Assembly: GCF_028610705.1 (NCBI RefSeq)
Contig: NZ_JAQQWT010000004.1
Span: 306,875-370,874, forward strand
DNA length: 64,000 bases
Source of the DNA: Halalkalibacter alkalisediminis
GTDB lineage: Bacteria > Bacillota > Bacilli > Bacillales > Bacillaceae_D
Direction: 5' to 3'
How positions within the stretch are numbered: the first letter of the stretch is position 1; each line of letters begins with the position of its first letter. Under the pieces are notes generated by a model. The model was not told the DNA's origin and searched no databases. It saw only the letters and a program-made list of their open reading frames with translations. The position numbers were made by a program, and so were the translations under genes. This document shows, piece by piece, positions 8,886 to 17,955 of this stretch.

Positions 8886-10268
8886 TTAAGCCTTCACACG
8901 TTTAAGCACAGCTTGCTTCGCCATTTTTTCTTGCTGGCCTTCTGCCTGTGTTTTGTTTAAGACAACCAACACAGTTCTAAATAATAAAACAATATCTAAC
9001 CATATGGAATAGTGTCTAATGTAATAAAGGTCAAACTTTAATTTCGCATCTGCACTCGTTGTATAAAATCCTAGTACTTGCGCATAACCTGTGATACCTG
9101 GCTTAACTGAATTTCGGTAATAGAACCATTTATTTTCTTTCTCGAACTTCTTCGCAAAATACTCACGCTCAGGTCTTGGACCCACTAAGGACATATCCCC
9201 TTTTAGAACATTGAAAAGCTGAGGTAGTTCGTCAATTCTTGTACGACGAATGAATTTCCCTACCTTGGTGATCCGACTATCAGCAGACTTCGCAAGAACT
9301 GGCCCTGTTTTCGCTTCAGCATTTATAATCATTGAACGAAACTTTAAAATGCTAAATGGTTTGTGATCTTGACCAACACGTTCTTGCTTAAAGAAAAACG
9401 GTCCACCGTCCTCTAATTTAATGGCCATAGCTGTCGCAACCATAATAGGCAATGTTGCCAAAATGAGCATCGAAGAAATCGCAACATCAAGAATTCTTTT
9501 TGCTAATATCTGACCTGTAGTCAGTTCAAAAGGCTTGACTTCTAATACCATCGTATCGCCAACTGTTGTAAAGGATGTCTTCATAATAAACAAGTCGTTC
9601 GTATTTGGAATCATATAAGCTGATTTTTTTTGCTTCATCGCATAATAAAGAATGTCACTCTTCTTTTTCTCCCTCATGCTAGAACCAATAAAAACTAAAC
9701 CATATGGTAAAATGTTCTCTTTTATTTCACTTAACGTGATGTCCTGGTTAATCCAGGCTACATCACTTTTACGATTAATTAATTTAGAGTCTCTTAGATT
9801 CACTTTAATTAACTCTAATTCCTCTTCATTCCCAATAAAAACCGCTCTCTCATTTAACATTTTACAATTAAATCTAGTAAACAAACTTTTCCACGTTAAC
9901 CACGAAACAAACATAAAGAAGTGAGCTAAGAATATAACGGAACGTGGTAGAGCGAATTCACGAAATAAGAAAGAGACAGCAATCGTCACGACCATGATAC
10001 AGGCCGAAGCAACCATTAATTTTCTAACTAACTCGGTTTGATCTCGCTTCACTAACCGGTCGAGTTCAAACATATAAATAAAGCACACGGCAGTAAATAA
10101 TACCCATGGAATAATCGCAATTAATGCATCAATATTACGTGGCTGAATGATGATATATTGGCTTGCCAAGGTGAAGGCACCCCAATACGCAGCCAAAATC
10201 AATAAAATATCCACTAATATGATCATAAAGCGCGACGTGCGTTTAGGAAACATATTTGTCATAGTCAT
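8886..10268 (-). CDS. Polyprenyl-phosphate sugar-1-phosphate transferase (priming enzyme)
   Basis: 460 residues. Four to five N-terminal membrane helices (about 15-125) are followed by a CoA-binding-like domain. A C-terminal bacterial sugar transferase domain begins at about residue 250 and holds KRILDVAIS, FKQERVGQDHKPF, KFRSM, RRTRIDELPQLFNVL and SLVGPRPE. It transfers a sugar-1-phosphate from a UDP-sugar to undecaprenyl phosphate to start the repeat unit. AGGAG lies 8 nt before a second ATG (10262), which may be the real start. The architecture is that of WbaP/TuaA-like proteins. The sugar donor is not determined; nearby GtaB makes UDP-glucose a candidate. Confidence 0.9.
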   Translation of the reverse strand: MTMTNMFPKRTSRFMIILVDILLILAAYWGAFTLASQYIIIQPRNIDALIAIIPWVLFTAVCFIYMFELDRLVKRDQTELVRKLMVASACIMVVTIAVSFLFREFALPRSVIFLAHFFMFVSWLTWKSLFTRFNCKMLNERAVFIGNEEELELIKVNLRDSKLINRKSDVAWINQDITLSEIKENILPYGLVFIGSSMREKKKSDILYYAMKQKKSAYMIPNTNDLFIMKTSFTTVGDTMVLEVKPFELTTGQILAKRILDVAISSMLILATLPIMVATAMAIKLEDGGPFFFKQERVGQDHKPFSILKFRSMIINAEAKTGPVLAKSADSRITKVGKFIRRTRIDELPQLFNVLKGDMSLVGPRPEREYFAKKFEKENKWFYYRNSVKPGITGYAQVLGFYTTSADAKLKFDLYYIRHYSIWLDIVLLFRTVLVVLNKTQAEGQQEKMAKQAVLKRVKA

Positions 10269-10293
10269 TACTCCTATTAATCAGACTCTATAC

Positions 10294-10333
10294 AAATACC
10301 CTTAGTCTAATTCTTATAAACTAAGGGTATTTT
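10294..10333. terminator. Inverted repeat between tagD and the sugar transferase gene
   Basis: 12-bp perfect stem AAATACCCTTAG/CTAAGGGTATTT with a 15-nt loop, 65 nt after the tagD stop. The minus-strand T run is short (TTTGT), so it could be a weak terminator or attenuator before the sugar transferase gene. Confidence 0.5.
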
Positions 10334-10398
10334 AACACAAAATTTATGAAATCTTTAAATTCACTTAAACTTTCAATGAATTTACATAATTTATTAGA

Positions 10399-10794
10399 CT
10401 AACCATTAACAATCTTTAGTTCATCTTTAATCTTTGATGTTGATATACCCGCAGTTCTTGGCAGATAAACCACTTCACAATAATCTTTAAGGAAGTCAAA
10501 CTTGCCTTCCCAATCATCACCCATTACAAAAACATCCACATTATGATCGACAACATCAGAAACCTTTTGTTCCCAGTTTTCCTCTGAGATTACTTCATCT
10601 ACATAACGAATAGCTTCCAAAATCATTTTCCTATTTTCAAAGCTATGATATGACTTTTTATTTTTAATAGCGTTAAATTCATCAGAAGAGATTGCCACAA
10701 TCAAATAATCTCCTAAATCCTTGGCGCGTTTCAATAAATTAATGTGGCCCCAGTGTAATAGATCAAACGTTCCATATGTTATAACCTTCTTCAC
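10399..10794 (-). CDS. tagD: Glycerol-3-phosphate cytidylyltransferase
   Basis: 131-residue cytosolic enzyme that makes CDP-glycerol from CTP and sn-glycerol-3-phosphate for teichoic-acid polymerisation. The nucleotidyltransferase motif HWGH is at residues 14-17 within YGTFDLLHWGHINLL. The CTP-binding RTAGISTS (113-120) replaces the more usual RTEGISTT. Length matches B. subtilis TagD. The GTG start at 10794 has AGGGGGC 8-9 nt upstream. Three TagF-like transferases in the same locus are the expected users of its product, and gpsA in this window would supply its substrate. Confidence 0.95.
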   Translation of the reverse strand: MKKVITYGTFDLLHWGHINLLKRAKDLGDYLIVAISSDEFNAIKNKKSYHSFENRKMILEAIRYVDEVISEENWEQKVSDVVDHNVDVFVMGDDWEGKFDFLKDYCEVVYLPRTAGISTSKIKDELKIVNG

Positions 10795-10949
10795 TTTTGT
10801 TGCCCCCTATATTTCATAAAAATTATATATAATATTAACCGAATGTAAAGTTTAAGTTAACAAAGATTAATATAGCATGATTAATATCTAGAATACAACA
10901 GGATTTGCTATATTTCACTTTTTTCCATAGTTCGATAGAAACAGACAAA

Positions 10950-11705
10950 TTAATACGTTTTTAATGTCAAAAAGAGCCTAGCCACCATTTTAGCAGTTAA
11001 TATAAGTAAAAACAAGATCATATAAGCTGGTACAATTGTCCAACTAAACAATGACTCTACTATGACCAGAACGAGTAGTGTTGCAAAAAAACCTGGTAAC
11101 CCAAGAAAGAATCCCACAAAGGTAAATAAAATCGATTTAGAACGAATTCGATTAACGGGATCCTGTTCATTCTCTTTTATTTTCGTTAATTGAAAGGATA
11201 AGGGAACTAAAAGCGATAAAATAATGGCCACAATTAGAAGATAAACCATAAGCAATTCACTCGTTGTAACAGCCAATCTCTCTGTCATAATTAAAAAAGA
11301 TAATAAAAACGAAAGGAAGATCGGTAATTGTGCAGCTTGTATTAACAAATCAATGAAGTAGCCTTTTTTGGACGTATTCTTCGTTATCCTAGCTATTTCC
11401 CCGTCGACACAATCTAATAAATACCCTAAATTATAAGCAAAAAAAGCTAAAACAAAGGCCAGCGGTGTAGAGATCATCATCAAGAATCCCGAAGAAAGCA
11501 TTCCGACTAAACTCAACCAACTGACTGCATTCGGAGTAAATCGGAGTTTGATGAGAACAATGGTCAAGTAGATAGAAATCCTTCTCAATACAAACCACGA
11601 CCACAAATCCTCTTTCGCGCTGTATGTTTGAGATTTTTCTCGATATTCTATGATTTTTTTCGTATCAAAAAAGGTCGTTGGCAGTTTTCCGTACTGTGAT
11701 TGCAT
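10950..11705 (-). CDS. CDP-alcohol phosphatidyltransferase family protein with altered active site
   Basis: 251 residues with about six membrane helices. The family motif D-x2-DG-x2-AR-x8-G-x3-D-x3-D appears as D98CVDGEIAR...G115YFID119, but the final Asp, the catalytic base in characterised members, is Gln123 (codon CAA). Members transfer a phospho-alcohol from a CDP-alcohol to a second alcohol. Its position between tagD and tagF-like genes suggests involvement with CDP-glycerol or another CDP-linked polyol, but with Gln123 it may be inactive or use altered chemistry. AAGGAG lies 7 nt before the ATG. The family call is secure; the function is open. Confidence 0.75.
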   Translation of the reverse strand: MQSQYGKLPTTFFDTKKIIEYREKSQTYSAKEDLWSWFVLRRISIYLTIVLIKLRFTPNAVSWLSLVGMLSSGFLMMISTPLAFVLAFFAYNLGYLLDCVDGEIARITKNTSKKGYFIDLLIQAAQLPIFLSFLLSFLIMTERLAVTTSELLMVYLLIVAIILSLLVPLSFQLTKIKENEQDPVNRIRSKSILFTFVGFFLGLPGFFATLLVLVIVESLFSWTIVPAYMILFLLILTAKMVARLFLTLKTY

Positions 11706-11757
11706 GAAAAGTCTCCTTCACTTTGAATCATCTCTTTAGTGAATAGAACGATCTCGT

Positions 11758-12945
11758 TTATCTATTCAAAAAAATTTTCTCCGCCACACGTCTCGCCGCA
11801 TTACCGTCTTCTAAATAACAGAATTTCTGATGAAATTCATGATACGTTTCCGCTAAGTCGTGGGTTTCGCTTTTTTTGATTTCGGTAATGACTTCATCCG
11901 TTGATAGAACGATAGGACCAGGTGCATTCGTTTCAAAATCAAAATAAAAACCTCTTAATTGATTTCGATAAGCTTCAATGTCATACGTAAAGAAGATCAT
12001 CGGTCTTTTTAAATTGGCGTAATCAAAAAAGACAGAGGAATAATCGGTTATCAAGACATCAGAGACAAGGAATAGATCATTAATATCAAGGTACTTTGAG
12101 AAATCATAGACAAAGCCTTCAAACCCACTTAGATCCACCTGATCTGATACAAATGAATGCAATCGTAACAATAAAATATAGTCGGAACCAAGCTGTTCCT
12201 GCATTTTTTTAAAGTCGAGTTGCAAATTAATTTTATACTTTCCAGGACCATGGTATTCATTATCCCTCCAGGTTGGAGCGTATAAAAGAATCTTCTTATC
12301 CGTAGGAAGCTTTAATTTCTGTTTGAGATCAGCCATAACATGATTGGAATTTTGAGTAATGAGTACGTCATTTCGCGGATACCCTGAAACAATCATGTCC
12401 TTATTAAAATGAAAAGCCCTTTTAAAAATTTCCGTTGAATACTCATTTGGTGAAATGAGGTAATCCCAATTTTTGGACTCATTGTGAAAGTTCCTGATAT
12501 ATTGCTCACGACTTGTACCAGGCATATGGACCTCTTCCATGTCTGCAACAAGCTTTTTCAATGGAGTCCCATGCCAGGTTTGAACGTAAACCGTATGCCG
12601 CGGCTTCGGTACCCATGACGGCATCCGGCTATTTGTCACCCAAAACTTTGCACGAGCAGCAAGCAGAAACCACTTCGGCGAGAGACGTTCCACGTAAGGG
12701 ACACCTGCCTCTTTAAACCGTTCCACTACATTCTTATTCGCACTCCATACCATCTCGTAATCCTGGTTTTGACTAGAAAGGTATTCATAAATGGCACGAG
12801 GATTACAGCTATACTGCTTACCGGAGAAGCTTTCAAAAAGGATCAACTTCTTTTTGACAGGCAAAAAGGATAAACAGATAAAAACAAATGTAAACACCCG
12901 CCTCATCAGCGGACTTTTTTTAAGTTTTTCTTTAAGACCATTCAT
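11758..12945 (-). CDS. CDP-glycerol glycerophosphotransferase family protein (TagB/TagF-like)
   Basis: 395 residues, mostly the GT-B-type glycerophosphotransferase domain. Key motifs are FESFSGKQYSCNPRAIYEY, QTWHGTPLKKL (catalytic His), APTWRDNEYHG, LRLHSFVSD and LITDYSSVFFDYA. It transfers glycerol-phosphate from CDP-glycerol to a lipid-linked acceptor at the inner membrane face. The size matches TagB, a primase adding the first unit, better than the 740-residue TagF, but sequence alone cannot decide between primase and polymerase. AAAGGTG lies 7 nt before the ATG. The next gene upstream carries a homologous C-terminal domain. Confidence 0.88.
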   Translation of the reverse strand: MNGLKEKLKKSPLMRRVFTFVFICLSFLPVKKKLILFESFSGKQYSCNPRAIYEYLSSQNQDYEMVWSANKNVVERFKEAGVPYVERLSPKWFLLAARAKFWVTNSRMPSWVPKPRHTVYVQTWHGTPLKKLVADMEEVHMPGTSREQYIRNFHNESKNWDYLISPNEYSTEIFKRAFHFNKDMIVSGYPRNDVLITQNSNHVMADLKQKLKLPTDKKILLYAPTWRDNEYHGPGKYKINLQLDFKKMQEQLGSDYILLLRLHSFVSDQVDLSGFEGFVYDFSKYLDINDLFLVSDVLITDYSSVFFDYANLKRPMIFFTYDIEAYRNQLRGFYFDFETNAPGPIVLSTDEVITEIKKSETHDLAETYHEFHQKFCYLEDGNAARRVAEKIFLNR

Positions 12946-12967
12946 AGAAATACACCTTTACATCATT

Positions 12968-15163
12968 CTATTTTTCACCATTAAACACTCTTTTAATAAT
13001 TTGTCTAGAAGCCGTTCCATTATCAAGACTACAGAAACGTTCATAAAAAGCTTCAAACTTTTCCTCGTATTCGCCTTCGACTTGATTGATGTTCTCGATC
13101 GTATCAATCACTTCTGATGACTCCATTAAAATCGGTCCAGGTGCCACCTCTTCAAAGTTAAAATAAAACCCTCTTAACGTATCACGATATTTATCTATGT
13201 CATACGTAAAGAATAAAATCGGTCTACGTAAGTTCGCATAATCAAAGAAAACAGATGAATAATCAGTGATTAAAAGATCTGAAGCAAGATACAATTCTGC
13301 AATGTCATCATAGCTTGAGAGATTGTAGACAAATCCTTCTGCACCTTCTGTATTAATGGAATCTGCGATGAGATAATGCATTCGAAGAACTAATACATAT
13401 TCTTCACCAAGTCGGTTCTTCATATCCTCTAAGTCCAGCTTCAAATCAAATTTATATTGGCCTTTTTTGTAGAACTCATCATCTCTCCAAGTGGGTGCAT
13501 ATAAGATGACTTTTTTGTCATTTGGTAAACCGATCTTTTTCTTAATTTGAGCTATATTTTCTTCGTTATTCTTTTTATAAAGAACATCGTTACGGGGATA
13601 CCCGACATCTAACATCGTTTTATGAAATTTAAAGGCACGTTTGAAAATTTCAGTTGAATAATCATTCGGAGAGACTAAGTAATCCCACTTTTGCGCCTCT
13701 AAATAAAAATTCTTTTTATATTTTTCCGTGGTCGTCCCAGGCATTCTAACTTCCTTCATATCATGCGCCAGCTTTTTTAAAGGCGTCCCATGCCATGTTT
13801 GTAAATAAACCGTTTCTGGTCTTTTGGTCATGTATCCCGGCATTCTCGCGTTAATGACCCAGTACTTAGACGTTGCTAAAAAATAGAAGTAACGAAGACT
13901 TAAACGTTTCACCTTTTTGGCGTTTCCTGGAATACGTTTAGAAGGATCATTCATGATCCAAATATACTCATACGAGTTGTCATCCTGGAGCATTTCCTCA
14001 TAAATCGCACGAGGGTTATCTGAATAACTTTTACCAGCAAAGCTCTCAAAAATAATACGCTCTTCTTTAAGAGGACGCTTCAAGAAAACAGACCGGTATA
14101 GTTCTTTGTATAAAGCTTGTCTGCCTGAAAACGCTGTTCTCACGCGTTTATACTGATGACGAATTCGGATTTTCTTTAATAATTTACTCTCATCGTCCTC
14201 GAGTAACGTCTTCATTTCACGACTTGTAAAGAAGCCACTATTTCTTCGAGTTTTCGGGTCAACCAACTGAGCCGACTTCCTTAATTCCTCAAACCAAATC
14301 GACAGATATTCCTCGTCTTTGATAATCGTGTTCGTAATGCTTCTATGATAAAACCTTAAAAAGTCTTTATCTAGATATTTATCTATATGGCCGTCACACT
14401 TTCCAAATTGCTCTTTTAAACGTTGATAGGCCATTAAGAAATCCGGAATTTTCGCTGAGATTGGATTTTGCCTCAGACTCGGATGATCAATAGGATCATA
14501 ACATTCGCCTCTAATGTAAGTAGGTACCCTGATCGCTGCTACCGACTCTACTACGCCAATAGCACCTAGTGTAAAGGATAGATCTGAGTAATAAGTAAGG
14601 TGCTCATCAAATGTTAATTGATGCTGCTTTACAAAATCATGATTCCATAAAATATTCACAATCGCTTTTCTTCTAAGAGCTTTCTTCTTCTTGGCTCCTC
14701 GATATTGATAAACATTAATTTGAGTATCATTGGATTCTTCCGTTTCTTGGTCGTCCTCACTATCCTCATCATCGACTAGATAATGATCTTGTATAACCGT
14801 TGTTGCTTTAGAGATAGGACCAACTAATAAGGGGTGCTCACCAATATGATTCACAAAAACCTCAAGTGTATAGGGAGCGATATGATCATCCGCATCAAGA
14901 AAATATAGGAAGTCACCTGTTGCTTGGCTCACACCGAAATTACGTGCCGCAGCTGCACCTTTATTTTCCTCAAAGTTGTAAACATTCAGCTTTGAGTTTC
15001 TATTAGCAAACTTTTCAATCATTTCCTCACTATCGTCGGAAGAGCTATCATTGATAATGATAGCTTCGAAATTTGTATATGTTTGATTCAAGAGAGATTC
15101 TAAACACCTCTCTAGATATTCCTCTTTATTGTAAACAGGGATAATAACACTTACTTTACTCAT
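12968..15163 (-). CDS. Bifunctional GT2 glycosyltransferase / CDP-glycerol glycerophosphotransferase
   Basis: 731 residues in two parts. Residues 1-340 are a GT-A family 2 transferase (SVIIPVYNKEEYLERCL, then the metal-binding FLDADDHIAPYTLE). Residues 360-731 are a TagF-type domain (QTWHGTPLKKLAHDMKEVRM, APTWRDDEFYKKG, LLITDYSSVFFDYANLRRP). One protein could thus add both a sugar and glycerol-phosphate, giving a glycosylated or sugar-interrupted poly(glycerol-phosphate) chain. Its TagF domain is clearly paralogous to that of the next gene. An acidic stretch (DDEDSEDDQETEESND, about residues 135-150) interrupts the GT2 domain. AGAGGTG lies 7 nt before the ATG. Confidence 0.88.
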   Translation of the reverse strand: MSKVSVIIPVYNKEEYLERCLESLLNQTYTNFEAIIINDSSSDDSEEMIEKFANRNSKLNVYNFEENKGAAAARNFGVSQATGDFLYFLDADDHIAPYTLEVFVNHIGEHPLLVGPISKATTVIQDHYLVDDEDSEDDQETEESNDTQINVYQYRGAKKKKALRRKAIVNILWNHDFVKQHQLTFDEHLTYYSDLSFTLGAIGVVESVAAIRVPTYIRGECYDPIDHPSLRQNPISAKIPDFLMAYQRLKEQFGKCDGHIDKYLDKDFLRFYHRSITNTIIKDEEYLSIWFEELRKSAQLVDPKTRRNSGFFTSREMKTLLEDDESKLLKKIRIRHQYKRVRTAFSGRQALYKELYRSVFLKRPLKEERIIFESFAGKSYSDNPRAIYEEMLQDDNSYEYIWIMNDPSKRIPGNAKKVKRLSLRYFYFLATSKYWVINARMPGYMTKRPETVYLQTWHGTPLKKLAHDMKEVRMPGTTTEKYKKNFYLEAQKWDYLVSPNDYSTEIFKRAFKFHKTMLDVGYPRNDVLYKKNNEENIAQIKKKIGLPNDKKVILYAPTWRDDEFYKKGQYKFDLKLDLEDMKNRLGEEYVLVLRMHYLIADSINTEGAEGFVYNLSSYDDIAELYLASDLLITDYSSVFFDYANLRRPILFFTYDIDKYRDTLRGFYFNFEEVAPGPILMESSEVIDTIENINQVEGEYEEKFEAFYERFCSLDNGTASRQIIKRVFNGEK

Positions 15164-15203
15164 ACCTTTACACCTCTAGGGAATCTGTTTTACTTAACGA
15201 AAA

Positions 15204-15923
15204 TTACATCGATTCATATAGGTCGATCATTTCATTAATCTCACCAACCGCTTGAACTTCACCCCTTTTTAAAATGAGGGCTCTATCGCAAATTCGCTTT
15301 AATGGTTTTAAGCTATGTGAGACAATGACAATGGTTTTCCCTTGTTTCTTTAATTCAATAATTTTTTTATAGCATTTTTCTTTAAAATCCTTATCTCCTA
15401 CTGCAAGAACTTCATCGACTAGAATAATATCCGTTTCAATGTGAACCGCAATGGAAAAACCTAAACGTGCTTTCATTCCGGAAGAGTAAAATTTGATTGG
15501 CATATCAATATTTTCCTCTAATTCAGCAAATTCAATGATCTTAGGAAGGACTTCCTTGATCTTCTCTTTGTTTAAACCATAAATCGCACAGTTCAATTTT
15601 ATATTTTCACGCCCTGAAAGATCTCTACTTAGACCCGCGCTCAGTTCAATAAGTGGCATAATAGAACCATTTAATTGAATCTCCCCTTTATCAGGAGAGA
15701 TAACACCTGAAATGACTTTAAACAAAGTACTCTTCCCCGCTCCATTCTTCCCGATGATGGCATATCCTTCGCCAGGTTTAACGGAAAAGGAAACATTATT
15801 TAACGCTAAATACTTCTCATGTAATTTTTCACGGCGCATAAACGACATGAGCTTTCCTTTTAGCGTCTTGTCATATGGTTTTTTAAAAACCTTAAAAACG
15901 TTATTTACATCAATGGCATTCAA
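15204..15923 (-). CDS. tagH: Teichoic-acid/polysaccharide export ABC transporter, ATP-binding subunit
   Basis: 239-residue ATPase: Walker A GKNGAGKS (58-65), signature YSSGMKARLGFS (146-157) and Walker B IILVDEVLAVGD. It belongs to the ABC-2 polysaccharide exporter group and pairs with the adjacent permease. It is shorter than B. subtilis TagH (527 residues), lacking that protein's C-terminal extension, as in many TarH-type ATPases. The TTG start lies 1 nt after the permease stop, with GGGGAAG upstream inside the permease gene, indicating translational coupling. It would power movement of lipid-linked teichoic polymer outward. Confidence 0.9.
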   Translation of the reverse strand: MNAIDVNNVFKVFKKPYDKTLKGKLMSFMRREKLHEKYLALNNVSFSVKPGEGYAIIGKNGAGKSTLFKVISGVISPDKGEIQLNGSIMPLIELSAGLSRDLSGRENIKLNCAIYGLNKEKIKEVLPKIIEFAELEENIDMPIKFYSSGMKARLGFSIAVHIETDIILVDEVLAVGDKDFKEKCYKKIIELKKQGKTIVIVSHSLKPLKRICDRALILKRGEVQAVGEINEMIDLYESM

Positions 15924-15924
15924 A

Positions 15925-16692
15925 TTAAATCACTTCCCCAATATTTTTGCTCAACTTATTAAATATTTGCCAGCAAAAAAGTAAAAGCAAAATTGAAAAT
16001 AATGCACTATATACGATTGAGGCCACAGGAATTAAATCCCCTCCGTAAAAAACAAAGTGGTAAAGGGAAATAATGGTAGCCATTGGATTTAACATATACA
16101 AACTTAAATACTGCTCAGGTATTTCCGAGATTGGGTATAAAATGGGGGATAAATACATCCACCCTCTTATTCCAAGCGTACTGATAAATTCAATATCACG
16201 ATAGTAAACATTAATACTTGAGAGCAGTAAAACAATGCTTAATACAAGAATAAATTGTAAGACAATCGCCACTGGTAGGATGAAAAATCCTGCTAATGAT
16301 ATCCCCACTCCGAGATAATAAGAATAGGCAGCGACTAGTAATAATGAAATACCTAAGTTAACTAAATTCGTCAAAATGGTTGTTAAAGGAAAGATTTGTC
16401 TTGGAAAATACACTTTCTTTAGTAAAGACGAATTTGACGTTAATGATTTCGTTCCCCTAAGAACAGAGTGATTTACAAACATCCATGGAATCAGTCCAGA
16501 AAGTAAGAATAATGAATAGTTCTCAATACCAAATCTTAATATAATGGAGAACACAATGGTATAAATGATCATTAAGCCAAGTGGTTCAAGTAACGACCAA
16601 AAATAGCCAAGCATGGTGTTTCGATATTTTATTTTCAGCTCTTTTCTTACTAGGAAGGAAAGCAGCTGTCTGTATTTATATATTTCAAACAT
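15925..16692 (-). CDS. tagG: Teichoic-acid/polysaccharide export ABC transporter, permease
   Basis: 255 residues, six membrane helices. It begins with the LVRKELKIKYRNTMLGYFWSL motif typical of ABC-2 polysaccharide exporters; IPWMFVNHSVLRGTKSL and YYRDIEFI follow. It forms the membrane channel with the TagH-like ATPase next to it. Its location among tagF-like genes supports export of a glycerol-phosphate polymer rather than O-antigen. The locus therefore has both an ABC exporter and a Wzx flippase, suggesting two polymers or two stages of assembly. Confidence 0.9.
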   Translation of the reverse strand: MFEIYKYRQLLSFLVRKELKIKYRNTMLGYFWSLLEPLGLMIIYTIVFSIILRFGIENYSLFLLSGLIPWMFVNHSVLRGTKSLTSNSSLLKKVYFPRQIFPLTTILTNLVNLGISLLLVAAYSYYLGVGISLAGFFILPVAIVLQFILVLSIVLLLSSINVYYRDIEFISTLGIRGWMYLSPILYPISEIPEQYLSLYMLNPMATIISLYHFVFYGGDLIPVASIVYSALFSILLLLFCWQIFNKLSKNIGEVI

Positions 16693-16704
16693 AAGATCTC
16701 AACC

Positions 16705-17742
16705 TTACTTCGTTTTTTTTGACATTGACTGTTTTTTATAAATCCAATATTCTGCTTTGAAATAAGCAAGAAAAGAACCCAGCCCTCTAAAAAAATGCAT
16801 ACAAAAGAAAGCAATGAAACAAGGAAAGAAGAATGGCAATCCCTTCTCCCTAGCAAATTTAAAACTAACGATACCATTAAGCAGTGTATATGAAAGTAGA
16901 GCTAACATGAATAACCAGAAAAAGACAGAGTGCAGAAAAGCACCCAGAAAAAGAGCCGTCCCGATCAAAAACGCATAAAGTGGAGCTTTTTTATAAATAC
17001 TCAGAGAACCTGGTGTAACCTGATTCGCAATCATAGACCAAGTTCCATCCCCTAAAGACTTATTTATTAAACCTTTGAGTGAGTCACGCACATAATAAGT
17101 TGATCTAATCTTGGTTGATAGAAAAAATTGTCCTCCATAATTGTATACACGTTTATGAAATTCAATATCTTCATTTCTTTTTAAATCTTCATTAAAGTAG
17201 CCAATTTCTTCAAATATTTCTTTCTTATAGGCACCGTATGGGACAGTCTCAACAAATCCTTCCCAATCCTCAGTTAAAGTTCTAAATTTCGAACTCCCTA
17301 CACCGAATGGATGGGAATACACATATTCATTGATACTTCCTTGAAATCCTCGTCCCTTTGAGATAATAATTCCACCTACACACGCAGCATCCGGTTGTTT
17401 CTTTATTGTTTCCCAATTATTAGTTAAAAAATCACTAGGTACCTCCGTGTGACCATCAATACGCAACACATAATCCCCCTTAGCAGCACGGATTCCTAAG
17501 TTCCAACCAGGGGGTAACGTCTTTCTCTCATTCGTAATTACCCGGATAAATCCGGGATATTCTTTTTGATATTTCTCTACTATAGCCAATGTCCGATCTG
17601 TTGAAAGTCCATCAACAATAATTAACTCATAATTTTCTATAGGGAAATCTTGGCTTAATAGCGTATCTATTAAGCGTCCAATATACTTTTCTTCGTTTCT
17701 TAGTACAAGCAAAACGGTAAATAAGATTTTATTTTTATTCAT
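16705..17742 (-). CDS. Family 2 glycosyltransferase (ExoA-like), membrane-associated
   Basis: 345 residues. An N-terminal GT-A domain (VLRNEEKYIGRLIDTLLSQDFP, VLRIDGHTEVP as the DxD-like motif, ERKTLPPGWNLGIRAAKGDY) is followed by a linker and three to four C-terminal membrane helices (about 235-330). This is the layout of ExoA/succinoglycan-type glycosyltransferases that act on lipid-linked sugars. The ribosome site is weak (GAGCGAT). It lies 12 nt upstream of tagG, so it probably belongs to the exporter operon. The donor sugar is unknown. Confidence 0.82.
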   Translation of the reverse strand: MNKNKILFTVLLVLRNEEKYIGRLIDTLLSQDFPIENYELIIVDGLSTDRTLAIVEKYQKEYPGFIRVITNERKTLPPGWNLGIRAAKGDYVLRIDGHTEVPSDFLTNNWETIKKQPDAACVGGIIISKGRGFQGSINEYVYSHPFGVGSSKFRTLTEDWEGFVETVPYGAYKKEIFEEIGYFNEDLKRNEDIEFHKRVYNYGGQFFLSTKIRSTYYVRDSLKGLINKSLGDGTWSMIANQVTPGSLSIYKKAPLYAFLIGTALFLGAFLHSVFFWLFMLALLSYTLLNGIVSFKFAREKGLPFFFPCFIAFFCMHFFRGLGSFLAYFKAEYWIYKKQSMSKKTK

Positions 17743-17893
17743 TAATAATCGCTCACTATTAAAAGCAGAATCATCTGCAGTTTTTATAAGAACTAATTAA
17801 ATAACCATACATTATAGTAACCTAAAAAAAAATCGAAGTAAATAGAACATGCTTTATATAAGCACAATAGGAAATTTATCATAATACACAAAA

Positions 17894-17944
17894 AGGTAGG
17901 GTATTTCTAGATTCTAACCAATTCTAGAAAACGGAACCCTACCT
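17894..17944 (-). terminator. Terminator after the 999-residue TagF-like gene
   Basis: Long hairpin on the minus strand: outer stem AGGTAGGGT/ACCCTACCT and inner stem TTTCTAGA/TCTAGAAA, with a small bulge, then TTTTTGTG. It starts 11 nt after the stop codon. Confidence 0.8.
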
Positions 17945-17955
17945 ACAAATAGAAC

